Assembly (NCBI RefSeq): GCF_004336745.1
Contig: NZ_SJXD01000011.1
Location: forward strand, 62,001 to 126,000
Length of the DNA: 64,000 bases
Source of the DNA: Roseococcus sp. SYP-B2431
GTDB lineage: Bacteria; Pseudomonadota; Alphaproteobacteria; Acetobacterales; Acetobacteraceae
Direction of reading: 5' to 3'
A model generated the notes under the pieces. That model had not been told where the DNA came from, did no database searches, and saw only the letters and a program-made list of their open reading frames with translations. Both the position numbers and the translations under genes were made by a program. This document shows, piece by piece, positions 52,807 through 61,258 of this stretch. Numbering within the stretch: the stretch's first letter is position 1; every line of letters starts with the position of its first letter.

Positions 52807-53481
52807 TCAGCCGCCCATGTTCACCACCTGGACGCGCCGGTTCCGCGATTCCGGGGACTGGTCGGGCGTCGGCACCAGCAGCTGGCTCTCGCCCATGCCG
52901 ACGGCCACGAGGCGGTCGGGCACCACGCTGAACTGCGCGCGCAGGAACTCGGCCACGGCCTCGGCGCGGCGCTGCGAGAGCGACATGTTCATGTCGGCGT
53001 CGCCCACCGTGTCGGTGTGGCCCTCGATGCGGAAGCGGTAGGGCGCGAGCTCGGGGGAGCTCAGCGCGCGGCCGAGCGAGGCGAGCGAGGCCTTGGCCTG
53101 CGGCGTCAGCGTGGCCGAGCCGGTGGCGAAGTTCACCGTGATGGAGACGGCCGCGACGCCGGCCGGCGCGGTGGTCTGCGGCATGGGGGCCGGCGGCGGC
53201 CGGTTCACCGCGACGCCGGGCGGCTTCGGATCGGTCGCGCGCCCAGCCGGCGCCTGCGGCATCGCGGGGGTCAGCGTGGGCGGCGGCGCGGTGACGGTGC
53301 CCGTGTCGCTGCCGGGCATGCGGATTCCGCGCGTCTGGTTCTCCGTCGGGCGCAGGCGCTCGATGAGCTGGCGGGCGGCGGGATCGTTCTGGGCGAGCGC
53401 GGTGCCGGCGAAGGGCAGGGCCGTCGCGCCGATCAGCGCGCCGGTGGCGTAGAGGGCGGCGTAACGGATTGCTCTCGACAT
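52807..53481 (-). CDS. OmpA family protein
   Basis: A 224-residue exported protein. The signal peptide (about 1-30, ending TALAQ) is followed by a proline-rich linker and a C-terminal OmpA domain (about 110-222) with VNFATGSATLTPQAKASL, the peptidoglycan-binding IEGHTDTVGDADMNMSLSQRRAEAV, and the terminal SRNRRVQVV. It is a soluble periplasmic or lipid-free anchor type, as it lacks both a lipobox and a barrel. Such proteins attach cell-envelope machines to peptidoglycan, and TagL-like OmpA proteins occur in T6SS loci. It lies between the methyltransferases and the HExxH gene. Confidence 0.88.
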   Translation of the reverse strand: MSRAIRYAALYATGALIGATALPFAGTALAQNDPAARQLIERLRPTENQTRGIRMPGSDTGTVTAPPPTLTPAMPQAPAGRATDPKPPGVAVNRPPPAPMPQTTAPAGVAAVSITVNFATGSATLTPQAKASLASLGRALSSPELAPYRFRIEGHTDTVGDADMNMSLSQRRAEAVAEFLRAQFSVVPDRLVAVGMGESQLLVPTPDQSPESRNRRVQVVNMGG

Positions 53482-53625
53482 GGTGTGCCTCTCCTGGGTG
53501 GGCCGCCATTCGGCGAGCGGCCCTGAATGCGACCTGTGCCCACAGAACCAGCGGAACGTGGCGAAGTCATGGGAAAAATTGTCGCATGGGCCGCGTCCGG
53601 ACGGAATGGCCGGACGCGGCGCGTC

Positions 53626-55107
53626 TCAAAGGATTCCGAAGCGTTGCCAGACCGGGATCCGCTCGTCCCAGCGCTCCGCGATGATCGCGGCCGCGCGCTC
53701 CTGGCCCTCGGGGCTCAGCCCCGGCTGGAGGCGGCGGGCCAGCGCCATCGGATCCTCCGGATCGGCGCCCTCCAGCAGCGCCGCGGCCAAGGCCAGGTCG
53801 AGCGCGGTGGCCGGCAGCCCGCCGGCCGCGACCGGCGAGGCGAGCGCGAAGTGGCCGGTGCCCTCGCCGGTCGGCGCGTGGAGGGCGGCGGCGGCCAGGT
53901 TGAAGCGGGTCGCGGCCGGCGCCCGCTCCGGCGGGCGGTAGACGGGCAGCACCAGCTCGGTCCCGGTCAGCAGCGCCAGCACTTCGCCCGGATGGAGGGC
54001 CTCCGCGACGCGGGCGCGCAGGGCGCCGAGCGGTTGCGGGCCCTCGGCGAGCCCGGCGGCGATCGCGTCCCAGGCCGGCTGCGGCAGGGCCGCCTTGCCG
54101 GTGCCGGTGGCGAGGACGGGGCTCTCCTCCGGGATGGGCGCGCAGGCGGCGATCACCACCGCATCCAACGCCTCCAGCGGGTCGGTGCGGCGTCCGCCGC
54201 GGATGAATACATCGGCGCGGAAGCTGCGCGGCAGGCAGAGGTCCTTCAGGAACTCGCGCGGCGGGCCCTCGGGCAGCGTGGCCATCGCCTCGAGCTGCGG
54301 CGCATCGCAGACCAGTCCGGGCACGGCCTCGAAGAGGTTGCTGCTGCCGACGAAGTCCAGCTTGGCGGGCCCCAGCGCGGCGCAGAGATCCTCGAAGAAG
54401 ACCGGGCGCCAATGCGTGGTCAGGAACTCATGCGCGACGAAGGCGGGCTCCATCACCGGCGGATCGGCCAGCAGGCGCTTGAGCATCGGCGTCTCGCGCA
54501 GCGGCAGGTGCCCCGCCATGCCGCGCAGGCGCTCCAGGGCCATGGCGGCGGCCGCCTCGGCTTGGCCGGGATGGGCGCCCACGGGGCCGGCGAGGTGGCG
54601 CAGCAGGCGCTGCAGGGCGAGGTCGGCGCCGGCGGCCGGCAGGGCATTGTAGCCGAGATAGGCCAGGCCGCCCGGCTTCAGGCGCCGCGCCAGCAGCCGC
54701 ACGATCCCCTCGCGCACCTCGTCCGACACCCAGGACCAGACGCCGTGGACCATGACGACGTCGAGCGGCGGGATGCGGTCCAGCCCGGCCTCGTCCAGGG
54801 CCGCGAGGTCGGCTTCCAGGAAGAGCGCGTTGCCGAGGCCGGCGCGGCCGGCCGTCTGCGTCGCCTCGGCGATATGGACCGGGTTGTGGTCGAGCCCGAC
54901 CACCGTCCAGTCGGGATTGGCGGCGGCCAGCGTATTGGCTGCATAGCCGCGCCCGCAGCCGATGTCGGCCACGGTCATGCGCGGGCGGGGCTGCCAGTCG
55001 ACGCCGGCGGCGGCGCAGACCATGGCCATGTGCGCGGGGGTCTGCGCGGCCTGGAAGGCGACGCCGTAGGTGCTGCCGGCGACGTAGCCGTGGGACCAGT
55101 CTGCCAT
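53626..55107 (-). CDS. Class I SAM-dependent methyltransferase with methyltransferase regulatory domain, second of a tandem pair
   Basis: A 493-residue methyltransferase. The SAM-binding motif ADIGCGRGYAANTLAAANP is at about 47-65 of a Rossmann domain (about 1-200), with LDHNP and PPLDVVMVHGVWSW following. The middle region (about 215-300, with HEFLTTHWRPVFFEDLC) matches the methyltransferase regulatory domain, and the C-terminal third is an alpha/beta region of unknown function. The start ATG is 2 nt after the stop of its paralogue. The target is unknown; protein or carbohydrate substrates have been suggested for related genes. Confidence 0.88.
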   Translation of the reverse strand: MADWSHGYVAGSTYGVAFQAAQTPAHMAMVCAAAGVDWQPRPRMTVADIGCGRGYAANTLAAANPDWTVVGLDHNPVHIAEATQTAGRAGLGNALFLEADLAALDEAGLDRIPPLDVVMVHGVWSWVSDEVREGIVRLLARRLKPGGLAYLGYNALPAAGADLALQRLLRHLAGPVGAHPGQAEAAAAMALERLRGMAGHLPLRETPMLKRLLADPPVMEPAFVAHEFLTTHWRPVFFEDLCAALGPAKLDFVGSSNLFEAVPGLVCDAPQLEAMATLPEGPPREFLKDLCLPRSFRADVFIRGGRRTDPLEALDAVVIAACAPIPEESPVLATGTGKAALPQPAWDAIAAGLAEGPQPLGALRARVAEALHPGEVLALLTGTELVLPVYRPPERAPAATRFNLAAAALHAPTGEGTGHFALASPVAAGGLPATALDLALAAALLEGADPEDPMALARRLQPGLSPEGQERAAAIIAERWDERIPVWQRFGIL

Positions 55108-55109
55108 CG

Positions 55110-56597
55110 TCAGATGATCCCGAAGCGCCGCCAGATGGCCGGGCGCTCACTGAGCAGCTCCTCGACCATGCCCTTGGCGGCCTCCAGGGCCTCGCCGGAG
55201 ATGTCGGGCAGGATGCGCGTGGCGATGGTCTCCGCATCGGGCCATTCGGGGCCGGAATCCCCGATCTGGCAGGCGACGGCAAGCTCCATCCAGGTGCAGG
55301 CCAGCCCGGCCGCCGTGACGGGCGAGGCCATGGCATATTGCCCGCCGCGCCGCCCCTCGCGCCAATAGGTCTCGGCGACGGCGCGGTTGAAGCGCTGCGT
55401 GGCCTCGCTCGGCCCCACGTCGCGCAGCACGGGGAGAACGAAGCCGGCCCCGGCGAGCACGGTCAGCAGCTCGGCGGCGTTGGGGTTGCGGTCCGGGGTG
55501 AGGCTCCGCAGGCGCCCGAGGCTCTGCGGCGCCTCGCGCAGCGCGGCGGCGATCGGCTCCCAGAGATCCGGGCCGAGCTCCGCCGAGCCCACCGGCACGC
55601 CGATGCTGGGGCTCTTCTCGGGCAGGGTCTTGCAGGCGCCCAGCACCAGGCGGTCCAGCGCGACGGCGGGGTCGGTGCGGCGCAGCCCCCGCACGAAGAC
55701 GTCGCGCCGGAAGGGGCGCTGCAGCACGAGATCCTTCATGAACTCCCGCGCCGGGCCCATGGGGAGGGTCTCGTAGATCGCGCGCTGTTCGGGCGAGAAG
55801 ATCAGGTCGGGCACATTCTCGTGGAAGCCGGCGCTGCCCACGTAATCGAGCTTGGCAGGGGCGAGGTCGGCGCAGAGATCCTCGAAGAAGACCGGGCGCC
55901 AATGGGCGGTCAGGAACTCGTGGGCGAGGTAGGAGGCGTCCAGCTCTGTCTCGTCCTCCGCGATGCGCTTCAGCATGCCCGTGGGCAGCAGGTTGGCGGG
56001 CTTGGAGGCGTGCAGGGCGCGGATCGTCGGAATGACGGCCCGCGCCTTCTCCGGCGAGGAGCCCAGGGGCTGGAGGGCGGTCAGGTGCCGGAACAGCCGT
56101 TGCAGGGCCATGTCGCCGCCGAAGCCGGGCAGGGCGTTGTAGCCGACGTAGCAGAGGCCACCCGGCTTCAGCCGCCGCGCCAGCAGCCGCACGATGCCGG
56201 CGCGCACAGGGTCGGACACCCAGGTCCAGACGCCGTGCAGGCTGACCACGTCCAGCTCGGGGATCTGGTCGATCTCGGCATCGGTCATCTCGGCGAGGTC
56301 GGCCTCGACGAAGGTCGCGTTGTCGATTCGCGCCTTCTCTGCCAGCGCAGCGGCCTCGGCGATATGGGCCGGGTTGTAGTCGAGGCCGAGCACCGTCCAG
56401 CCGGGATTGGCGGCGGCCAGCGTGTTGACCGTGTAGCCGCGGCCGCAGCCGATGTCGGCGACGTTCATGCGCGCGGTGGGCTGCCAGTCGACGCCCATCA
56501 TGGCGCAGATCAGTGCCAGGTTCCCCGGCGCCTGCGCGGCCTGATAGGCGAAGGTATAGGGGCTGTCGGCGACATAGCCATGGGCCCAGGAGGTCAT
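55110..56597 (-). CDS. Class I SAM-dependent methyltransferase with methyltransferase regulatory domain, first of a tandem pair
   Basis: A 495-residue paralogue of the following gene, colinear over its full length: MTSWAHGYVADSPYTFAYQAAQAPGN, ADIGCGRGYTVNTLAAANPGW, LDYNPAHIAEAA, VSLHGVWTWVSDPVR, HEFLTAHWRPVFFEDLC and a C-terminal region ending EERPAIWRRFGII-like. The two sequences are clearly diverged but share conserved blocks, so the duplication is not recent. AAGGAAACC precedes the ATG. It follows tssG by 105 nt on the same strand, so it appears attached to the T6SS locus. Confidence 0.88.
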   Translation of the reverse strand: MTSWAHGYVADSPYTFAYQAAQAPGNLALICAMMGVDWQPTARMNVADIGCGRGYTVNTLAAANPGWTVLGLDYNPAHIAEAAALAEKARIDNATFVEADLAEMTDAEIDQIPELDVVSLHGVWTWVSDPVRAGIVRLLARRLKPGGLCYVGYNALPGFGGDMALQRLFRHLTALQPLGSSPEKARAVIPTIRALHASKPANLLPTGMLKRIAEDETELDASYLAHEFLTAHWRPVFFEDLCADLAPAKLDYVGSAGFHENVPDLIFSPEQRAIYETLPMGPAREFMKDLVLQRPFRRDVFVRGLRRTDPAVALDRLVLGACKTLPEKSPSIGVPVGSAELGPDLWEPIAAALREAPQSLGRLRSLTPDRNPNAAELLTVLAGAGFVLPVLRDVGPSEATQRFNRAVAETYWREGRRGGQYAMASPVTAAGLACTWMELAVACQIGDSGPEWPDAETIATRILPDISGEALEAAKGMVEELLSERPAIWRRFGII

Positions 56598-56702
56598 GCC
56601 GGTTTCCTTAAGCGATCGATGCCGCGCCGCGCGCGGAGGGAGACGACGAAGTCAAGCCCGCGGAGCGGGCGCCCGGCGCCTGAGGGCAGACAATGACGGG
56701 CG

Positions 56703-57851
56703 TCATATTCCACTCGGCCGGAGGTAGGCGTCCCGGGCGGGCGCACGGCGGGGCTTGGAGGCGCCCATCCAGGAGGTGAGGCCCAGGCGCCCGCCGTCGC
56801 TGCCTGTGCCGGCGCGGGTGGCGGGCACGGCATCGGCGGCGAGGATGGGATTCAGCACGAAATCCTGCTCCGGCCCGACGAAGAGCCGCGTCAGCCCGCA
56901 GATCTGCTCGAAGAGCGGCTGGCCCGGCAGCAGCCGCGCGAAGGACTCCGCGTCCAGCGGCCCGAGCCGGATGATGAAGCGGGCCTGCGGATCCCAGACC
57001 TGCGCGCCGACAGCCGCGTCCACGCCGAGGCGGCCGTGCACGACGCCGACGCGTGACTGCTCGGTGACCGGCAGGCGCAGCCATCCGCCGGCGAACTCCA
57101 CGATCTCGACCTCGGCGCCGGCCTCCTCGGCGAGCATGGCGCGCAGGCGCTCGGCGCTGCGGGTGCGCGCGGCGAGATGGCCGGCATGGTAGCGCAGGCT
57201 TTCCGCCGGCACCGCGAGCCGGCCGGAGAGGCCCGGCGTGCCCATACCGATCGCCGCGTCCAGCGCGCGCCGGGCCGGGCCGGAATCGCGGGCGGGCCGG
57301 TACTTGGCGCCGGCGCGGACCCACATGCCGGTGAAGCGGCGGGCCAGCATGTCGAGGAAGGCGTGCAGGGCGCGGCTGCGGTTGCGGAGCTCGGCGCCCG
57401 TCGTGGAGGTGTAGTGCCGCGGCAGCGTGCCGCCCGGTCCGATGAGCCCGAAGAGCGGTGAGGTGAGGGCGCCGGTCTTCGGATCGGCCGCCGTCACTTC
57501 GGCGAGCGGCAGGCCGAGCCGCGCGACGCTGGCGAAGGGCAGGTCCACCGCATCGCGCTCCCGGGCGATGACGAAGGCGGCCTGGTCGAGGTCGAAGCGC
57601 TCGGGATGGGCGGCGAGGGTGGCCATGGGGCTCGGCGCCGGCGCGCCGGGGGCCACGGGCAGCGCCTCGGCGGGCTGCTCCAGGATCGCGGCCTCGGCCG
57701 GGGCGATGGTGACGACCGGCTGCTCCGGCGGTGCCACAGGGGGCGAAGCGGCAGGGGGTGGAGGGGCAGCGGCCGGCGCGGTCGCGGCGGGCGACCGCCG
57801 CACGATCATCGTGGCTTCCGGATCGTCCTCGCTTTCTGCCTGGGAGCTCAC
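56703..57851 (-). CDS. tssG: TssG, T6SS baseplate subunit (ImpH/VasB)
   Basis: A 382-residue baseplate wedge protein with the TssG plan: an N-terminal proline-rich region of about 75 residues (an unusual extension), then ERFDLDQAAFVIARE, PFASVARLGLPLAEV, PLFGLIGPGGTLPRHYT, FLDMLARRF and the conserved GHLAARTRSAERLRAML. It starts with GTG in a GTGA overlap with the tssF stop; an ATG at 57806 is an alternative. It forms the TssEFGK baseplate with tssF and tssE. Confidence 0.88.
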   Translation of the reverse strand: MSSQAESEDDPEATMIVRRSPAATAPAAAPPPPAASPPVAPPEQPVVTIAPAEAAILEQPAEALPVAPGAPAPSPMATLAAHPERFDLDQAAFVIARERDAVDLPFASVARLGLPLAEVTAADPKTGALTSPLFGLIGPGGTLPRHYTSTTGAELRNRSRALHAFLDMLARRFTGMWVRAGAKYRPARDSGPARRALDAAIGMGTPGLSGRLAVPAESLRYHAGHLAARTRSAERLRAMLAEEAGAEVEIVEFAGGWLRLPVTEQSRVGVVHGRLGVDAAVGAQVWDPQARFIIRLGPLDAESFARLLPGQPLFEQICGLTRLFVGPEQDFVLNPILAADAVPATRAGTGSDGGRLGLTSWMGASKPRRAPARDAYLRPSGI

Positions 57852-59677
57852 AGCAGCACGCGCGTCCCGCTGCGCGGGGCCCAATTCGCCACGGGCGTCC
57901 CACGGCCGCGCAGATAGGCGCGCGTGCGGACAAAGCCGTTCACCGAGACCTGCAAGGCCAGGAAGCGCTCCAGCACCGCGCCCAGCAGATAGAGCCCCCC
58001 CGAGTTCCACGCCTGTGCCTCGAAGGTCAGCGAGACCTCGAGGCCGCGCACGAAGACGCCGGGGCGCTGGCCGGGGATGCGGGCCACGCCCGGACCCGAA
58101 TTCACCGCCACCAGCGCCGCGATCGCCGTGCGCGTCTCCGGCGTGTCGCGCAGGTCGTGCAGGCGCAGCATCTCGCGCAGCGCGACTGCGGCGCTCTCGC
58201 CGCCCATCACGCCGAGATGGTTGAGCGCGAGATGCGAGACCAGCCGCCAGGCGCCGCGCTCGCCGAGCCGCGGCCGCAGCGTCGAGGTCGGCGCCGAGAG
58301 GCATTCCGCGGCCGCGGCGGGACAGCTCGGCTCGGCGATGCGCAGCCGCGGCTGGCCGCCGCCGAAGGGCAGCAGCTCCGGCAGGTCGCGGTTGCAGCAG
58401 GTGGCGTTGACGGTGAGCACGCCGTCGGCCGGCGCGTCGGGATCGAAGTTGAGGTCGCGCAGCATGAGCCGCGTCTCCGTGCCGGTCAGCGAGGCGGGCG
58501 CGGGACCGCGCATCGCGATCCACTGCATCGGCGCGGCGTCCTCCTCGGCGGAGCCGTCGCGCGCCAGCCGCTGGAAGGGCAGCACCATGCGGCGGGCGCC
58601 ATCGGGCCGGCTCTCGCGCACCTCGTCGATGCTGTGGATCTCCAGCGCCGCGGGGCGCCGCGCGTCGGGGATCACCAGCCAGTCGGACTGCGTGCCGTCC
58701 ATCGGGATGGGCTCGCAGCGCTGCGGGAACAGGTTCACCGCAGGCGTGCAGTGCAGCGCCAGCGTGTCGTTGCCGATGGTGCGCTCCAGCTCGGGCGCGG
58801 CGCGGTTGAGGTAGACGAAGATCTCCAGCTTGTTGCCGTGCTGGAGCATGGTCCGCGCCTCCAGCCCGTCGATCTCCAGGTAGAGGAACTTCTCGGGGTG
58901 GGCGAAGTACTCGGTGAGCAGCCGGTGGCCGTCGAAGGCGCGGCGGGGCCAGGGCAGGGCGGCCTGCTCGCGCTCGAAGCCGAAGGGGCGGATCTTCTCC
59001 GGGCCGATGAGGGTGGGGGAGGGATCGCCCGGCCCGTCGGCCAGCGCGATGCCGACGCAGGCGGTGGCCAGCAGCTCGTGCAGGCCGGCGGCCACCTGCG
59101 GCGCGCCGCGCAGGTGCAGCCGCAGCGTGTCCAGCCCCGTCTCGGCGAAGTTGAGGTCGGGCACCTGGGTGCGCAGCGTGATGCGCAGGCAGGCGGAGGC
59201 GCCCGGCGCGCGCGGATTGGCCGGCGCCGCGAGCGGCAGGCCCATGAGCCGCACGGCCTCGATCACGACGGGCCAGAGCGTGACCTCGTGGCAGGTGACG
59301 TAGCGCAGCGGCTCGCCGCGCACCGCCTCGGTTTCCAGCGGCGTGCCGCGGACGGCGACGGCGGGTCCGCGCGCCTCGGCCTTGGGCTGCAGGCGCACCG
59401 TGGTCATGCTCGGCACCGGCGCGAGCAGATGCGGCGAGAGCAGCTCCAGCAGGGCATCGGTGATCTCGGGCAGCTCATCCTCGAGGCGCTGCTGCACGCG
59501 GCCGCCGAGGAAGGCCACGCCCTCCAGCAGGCGGTCCACATGTGGGTCGTCCACCGTGCCGTCGGAGGTGACGCGCAGGCGCCCTGCCACCTTGGGATAG
59601 GCCTCGGCGAACTCACCCGCGAGGCGGCGCAGCGCTGCCAGCTCGCGGTTGTAGAAGGGGAGGAGGCTTTCGCTCAT
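57848..59677 (-). CDS. tssF: TssF, T6SS baseplate subunit (ImpG/VasA)
   Basis: A 609-residue protein matching TssF over its length: LLPFYNRELAALRRLAGEFAEAYPKVAGRL at the start, DPHVDRLLEGVAFLGGRVQQRLEDELPEITDALLELLSPHLLAP, PAVNLFPQRCEPIPMDGTQ in the middle, and GARRMVLPFQ and LNHLGVMGG near the C-terminus. TssF is the large wedge component of the baseplate. It is preceded by a 109-bp gap after tssE, with no clear promoter, and overlaps tssG by 4 nt. Confidence 0.92.
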   Translation of the reverse strand: MSESLLPFYNRELAALRRLAGEFAEAYPKVAGRLRVTSDGTVDDPHVDRLLEGVAFLGGRVQQRLEDELPEITDALLELLSPHLLAPVPSMTTVRLQPKAEARGPAVAVRGTPLETEAVRGEPLRYVTCHEVTLWPVVIEAVRLMGLPLAAPANPRAPGASACLRITLRTQVPDLNFAETGLDTLRLHLRGAPQVAAGLHELLATACVGIALADGPGDPSPTLIGPEKIRPFGFEREQAALPWPRRAFDGHRLLTEYFAHPEKFLYLEIDGLEARTMLQHGNKLEIFVYLNRAAPELERTIGNDTLALHCTPAVNLFPQRCEPIPMDGTQSDWLVIPDARRPAALEIHSIDEVRESRPDGARRMVLPFQRLARDGSAEEDAAPMQWIAMRGPAPASLTGTETRLMLRDLNFDPDAPADGVLTVNATCCNRDLPELLPFGGGQPRLRIAEPSCPAAAAECLSAPTSTLRPRLGERGAWRLVSHLALNHLGVMGGESAAVALREMLRLHDLRDTPETRTAIAALVAVNSGPGVARIPGQRPGVFVRGLEVSLTFEAQAWNSGGLYLLGAVLERFLALQVSVNGFVRTRAYLRGRGTPVANWAPRSGTRVLL

Positions 59678-59786
59678 TTCGCCGTCCCGCCCCGGAGCGA
59701 AGCGGAGGGATCGGCGGGCCGGCCAGCAAAGCCGATGGCGCGCAGTGGTGTGAGCATGGAATGAAGGAGGTACGGCATGCGTGCCA

Positions 59787-60299
59787 TCAGCCGCGCTCGG
59801 TCACGATGACTTCGTGGGAGACAGCCTCGATCACCGTCTCGAAGCTGATCGGCTCCGGGATGGGATCGGTGCGCAGCACGGCGTCCACCTTGAGGCGCAG
59901 CGTGCGGTCCAGCTCGTTGCCCGACTCGCGCAGCTGCACGCGCACCGAGAGCAGCCGCGGCTCGAAGCGGCGGATGATGCGCTCCACCTCCAGCGCCAGC
60001 CCCTCGCGCCGCTCGGGCAGCGCATAGGCGCCCGAGGTCGCGTCCGGGATGCCGTAGCCGAGCGGCGAGAGGGCCAGCTCCGGCCCGTTCGCCGGCAGCG
60101 GCCAGCGCCGGCGTCGCGCGTTGAGCAAAGCCTCCAGGTCGCGGCGAACGGCGGCGCGCAGCGTGTCCAGCGCCTCCGCGGGCGTGGGCAGCTTCTCCTC
60201 CTTCGTGCCGGGATCGGGATCCAGCAGACGGTCGAGCAAGGGCAGCCGGACGCGCTGCGTCGGCCGCGTGCCGGAACTGCGCTCGCTTGATCCGCTCAC
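59787..60299 (-). CDS. tssE: TssE, T6SS gp25-like baseplate subunit (ImpF)
   Basis: A 170-residue protein of the gp25/lysozyme-like family: the TQRVRLPLLDRLLD entry helix, VRRDLEALLNARRRRWPLP with the conserved LN-R-R core, LSPLGYGIPD, then IRRFEPRLLSVRVQL and a final beta strand. The start appears to be GTG at 60299, because no in-frame ATG precedes the conserved region. It lies 33 nt after tagJ. It caps the baseplate hub end of the sheath. Confidence 0.9.
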   Translation of the reverse strand: MSGSSERSSGTRPTQRVRLPLLDRLLDPDPGTKEEKLPTPAEALDTLRAAVRRDLEALLNARRRRWPLPANGPELALSPLGYGIPDATSGAYALPERREGLALEVERIIRRFEPRLLSVRVQLRESGNELDRTLRLKVDAVLRTDPIPEPISFETVIEAVSHEVIVTERG

Positions 60300-60332
60300 A
60301 GGGGGCCGCTCATCCCGCTCATGTCATTCCCT

Positions 60333-61133
60333 TCAGGGCGCGAATCGGATGGCGGCGAGATCGGAGAGCGCGATCGCCTCCTCGCCGATCAGGAAGAGCC
60401 GCTGGCCGCGGCCGCGCACGGGGCCGGCGCCCTCGGTCCATTCGGTGACGCGGCCGAGCTTCACGGCGTCGGGCTGGCCGGCCGGCGCGGCATAGGTGGT
60501 GGGCATGTAGACCACGCCTTCCGTGCCGTCCTTCAGCTCGATGGTGGTCCGGCGCCAGGCGAGGTCGCGCGGGCGGCGCGGGGCGTCGAAGTCGAGCGCG
60601 ACCAGGCGTTCCACCGGCACCAGAATGTGCTCGCCATTGGTGGTCAGCACCTCGACCATGGGGGCCAGCAGATCGTCGGCGTCGCGGAAGTCGTCGAACT
60701 GGATGGTCGTGCCGTCGGCCAGATCGGCCTGGCCGGAGATCTTGGGGCGGGATTCCTCGGCGGCATTGGCTTCGGCCAGCGCTTCCTCGACCGCGCCGGA
60801 GCGCGCGAGGACCGAGGCGCGGATGACGGCGGACTGCGCGTCCGTCGCATCGTCGGCGGAGAACTTCGGCGCGCGCGCCTCGTTCCAGACCTGCTGCCGC
60901 ACGACCTCGGCGCGGAGCAGCTTGCGGAACTCCATCACCGCAGGCGAGGGCTCGTCGAGCACCGCCGCGTCGAGCATGCGGTCCGCGCGCTCCGCGTCGC
61001 CCGCGAAGAGCATGAGCTCGGCGAGCAGCCAGCGCGCCCCCGAATCGCGGGGCGCGGCCTTCACCGCCGCCTGCGCGGCCGCGACCGCCGCCGTCAGATC
61101 GCCCGCCTTGAATGCCTCGCCCGCAGTGGCCAT
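60333..61133 (-). CDS. tagJ: TagJ, T6SS accessory protein (ImpE)
   Basis: A 266-residue protein of the ImpE/TagJ family, with the N-terminal TPR-like helical part (AFKAGDLTAAVAAAQAAVKAAPRDSGARWLLAELMLFAGD) and C-terminal domain (FDDFRDADDLLAPMVEVLTTNGEHILVPVERL, YMPTTYAAPAG, LGRVTEWTE). In systems that have it, TagJ interacts with the sheath subunit TssB and helps disassembly. The frame is open upstream through the repeat element to an ATG at 61223, but the ATG at 61133 agrees with the family start. The preceding 120 bp hold the second two-hairpin repeat. Confidence 0.9.
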   Translation of the reverse strand: MATAGEAFKAGDLTAAVAAAQAAVKAAPRDSGARWLLAELMLFAGDAERADRMLDAAVLDEPSPAVMEFRKLLRAEVVRQQVWNEARAPKFSADDATDAQSAVIRASVLARSGAVEEALAEANAAEESRPKISGQADLADGTTIQFDDFRDADDLLAPMVEVLTTNGEHILVPVERLVALDFDAPRRPRDLAWRRTTIELKDGTEGVVYMPTTYAAPAGQPDAVKLGRVTEWTEGAGPVRGRGQRLFLIGEEAIALSDLAAIRFAP

Positions 61134-61153
61134 GAATCCGTTTTCCTTCCTAA

Positions 61154-61258
61154 AGCGGGATGACCGCAGGCGCGAAGGCGCCGGAGGTCTGAATCCCGCG
61201 GCAAAGCGAATGCCTTGGACCATCGTGAGTGAGCGAATGCGAACTCATCATGGTCTAA
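61154..61258 (+). repeat. Two-hairpin structured repeat, copy 2
   Basis: Hairpin 1: AGCGGGA (61154-61160, with T61161) pairs with ATCCCGC (61193-61199), GACC (61162-61165) with GGTC (61186-61189), again leaving TGA (61190-61192) bulged; the apex is GGCGC-GAAG-GCGCC. After CGGCAAA (61199-61205), hairpin 2 pairs TTGGACCAT (61215-61223) with ATGGTCTAA (61250-61258) around GTGAGTGAGCGAATGCGAACTC. Relative to copy 1, stem positions change together (T-A to G-C in arm 1, TT/AA to CC/GG-like), while CGGCAAA, the TGA bulge and the GCGRATGCGAA loop stay. It lies between impD and tagJ and overlaps the impD stop codon. Confidence 0.75.

Noticed and set aside
59678-59786. Possible missing small gene between tssE and tssF
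   Set aside because: The 109-bp gap has no frame with a ribosome site and no similarity to a T6SS component.
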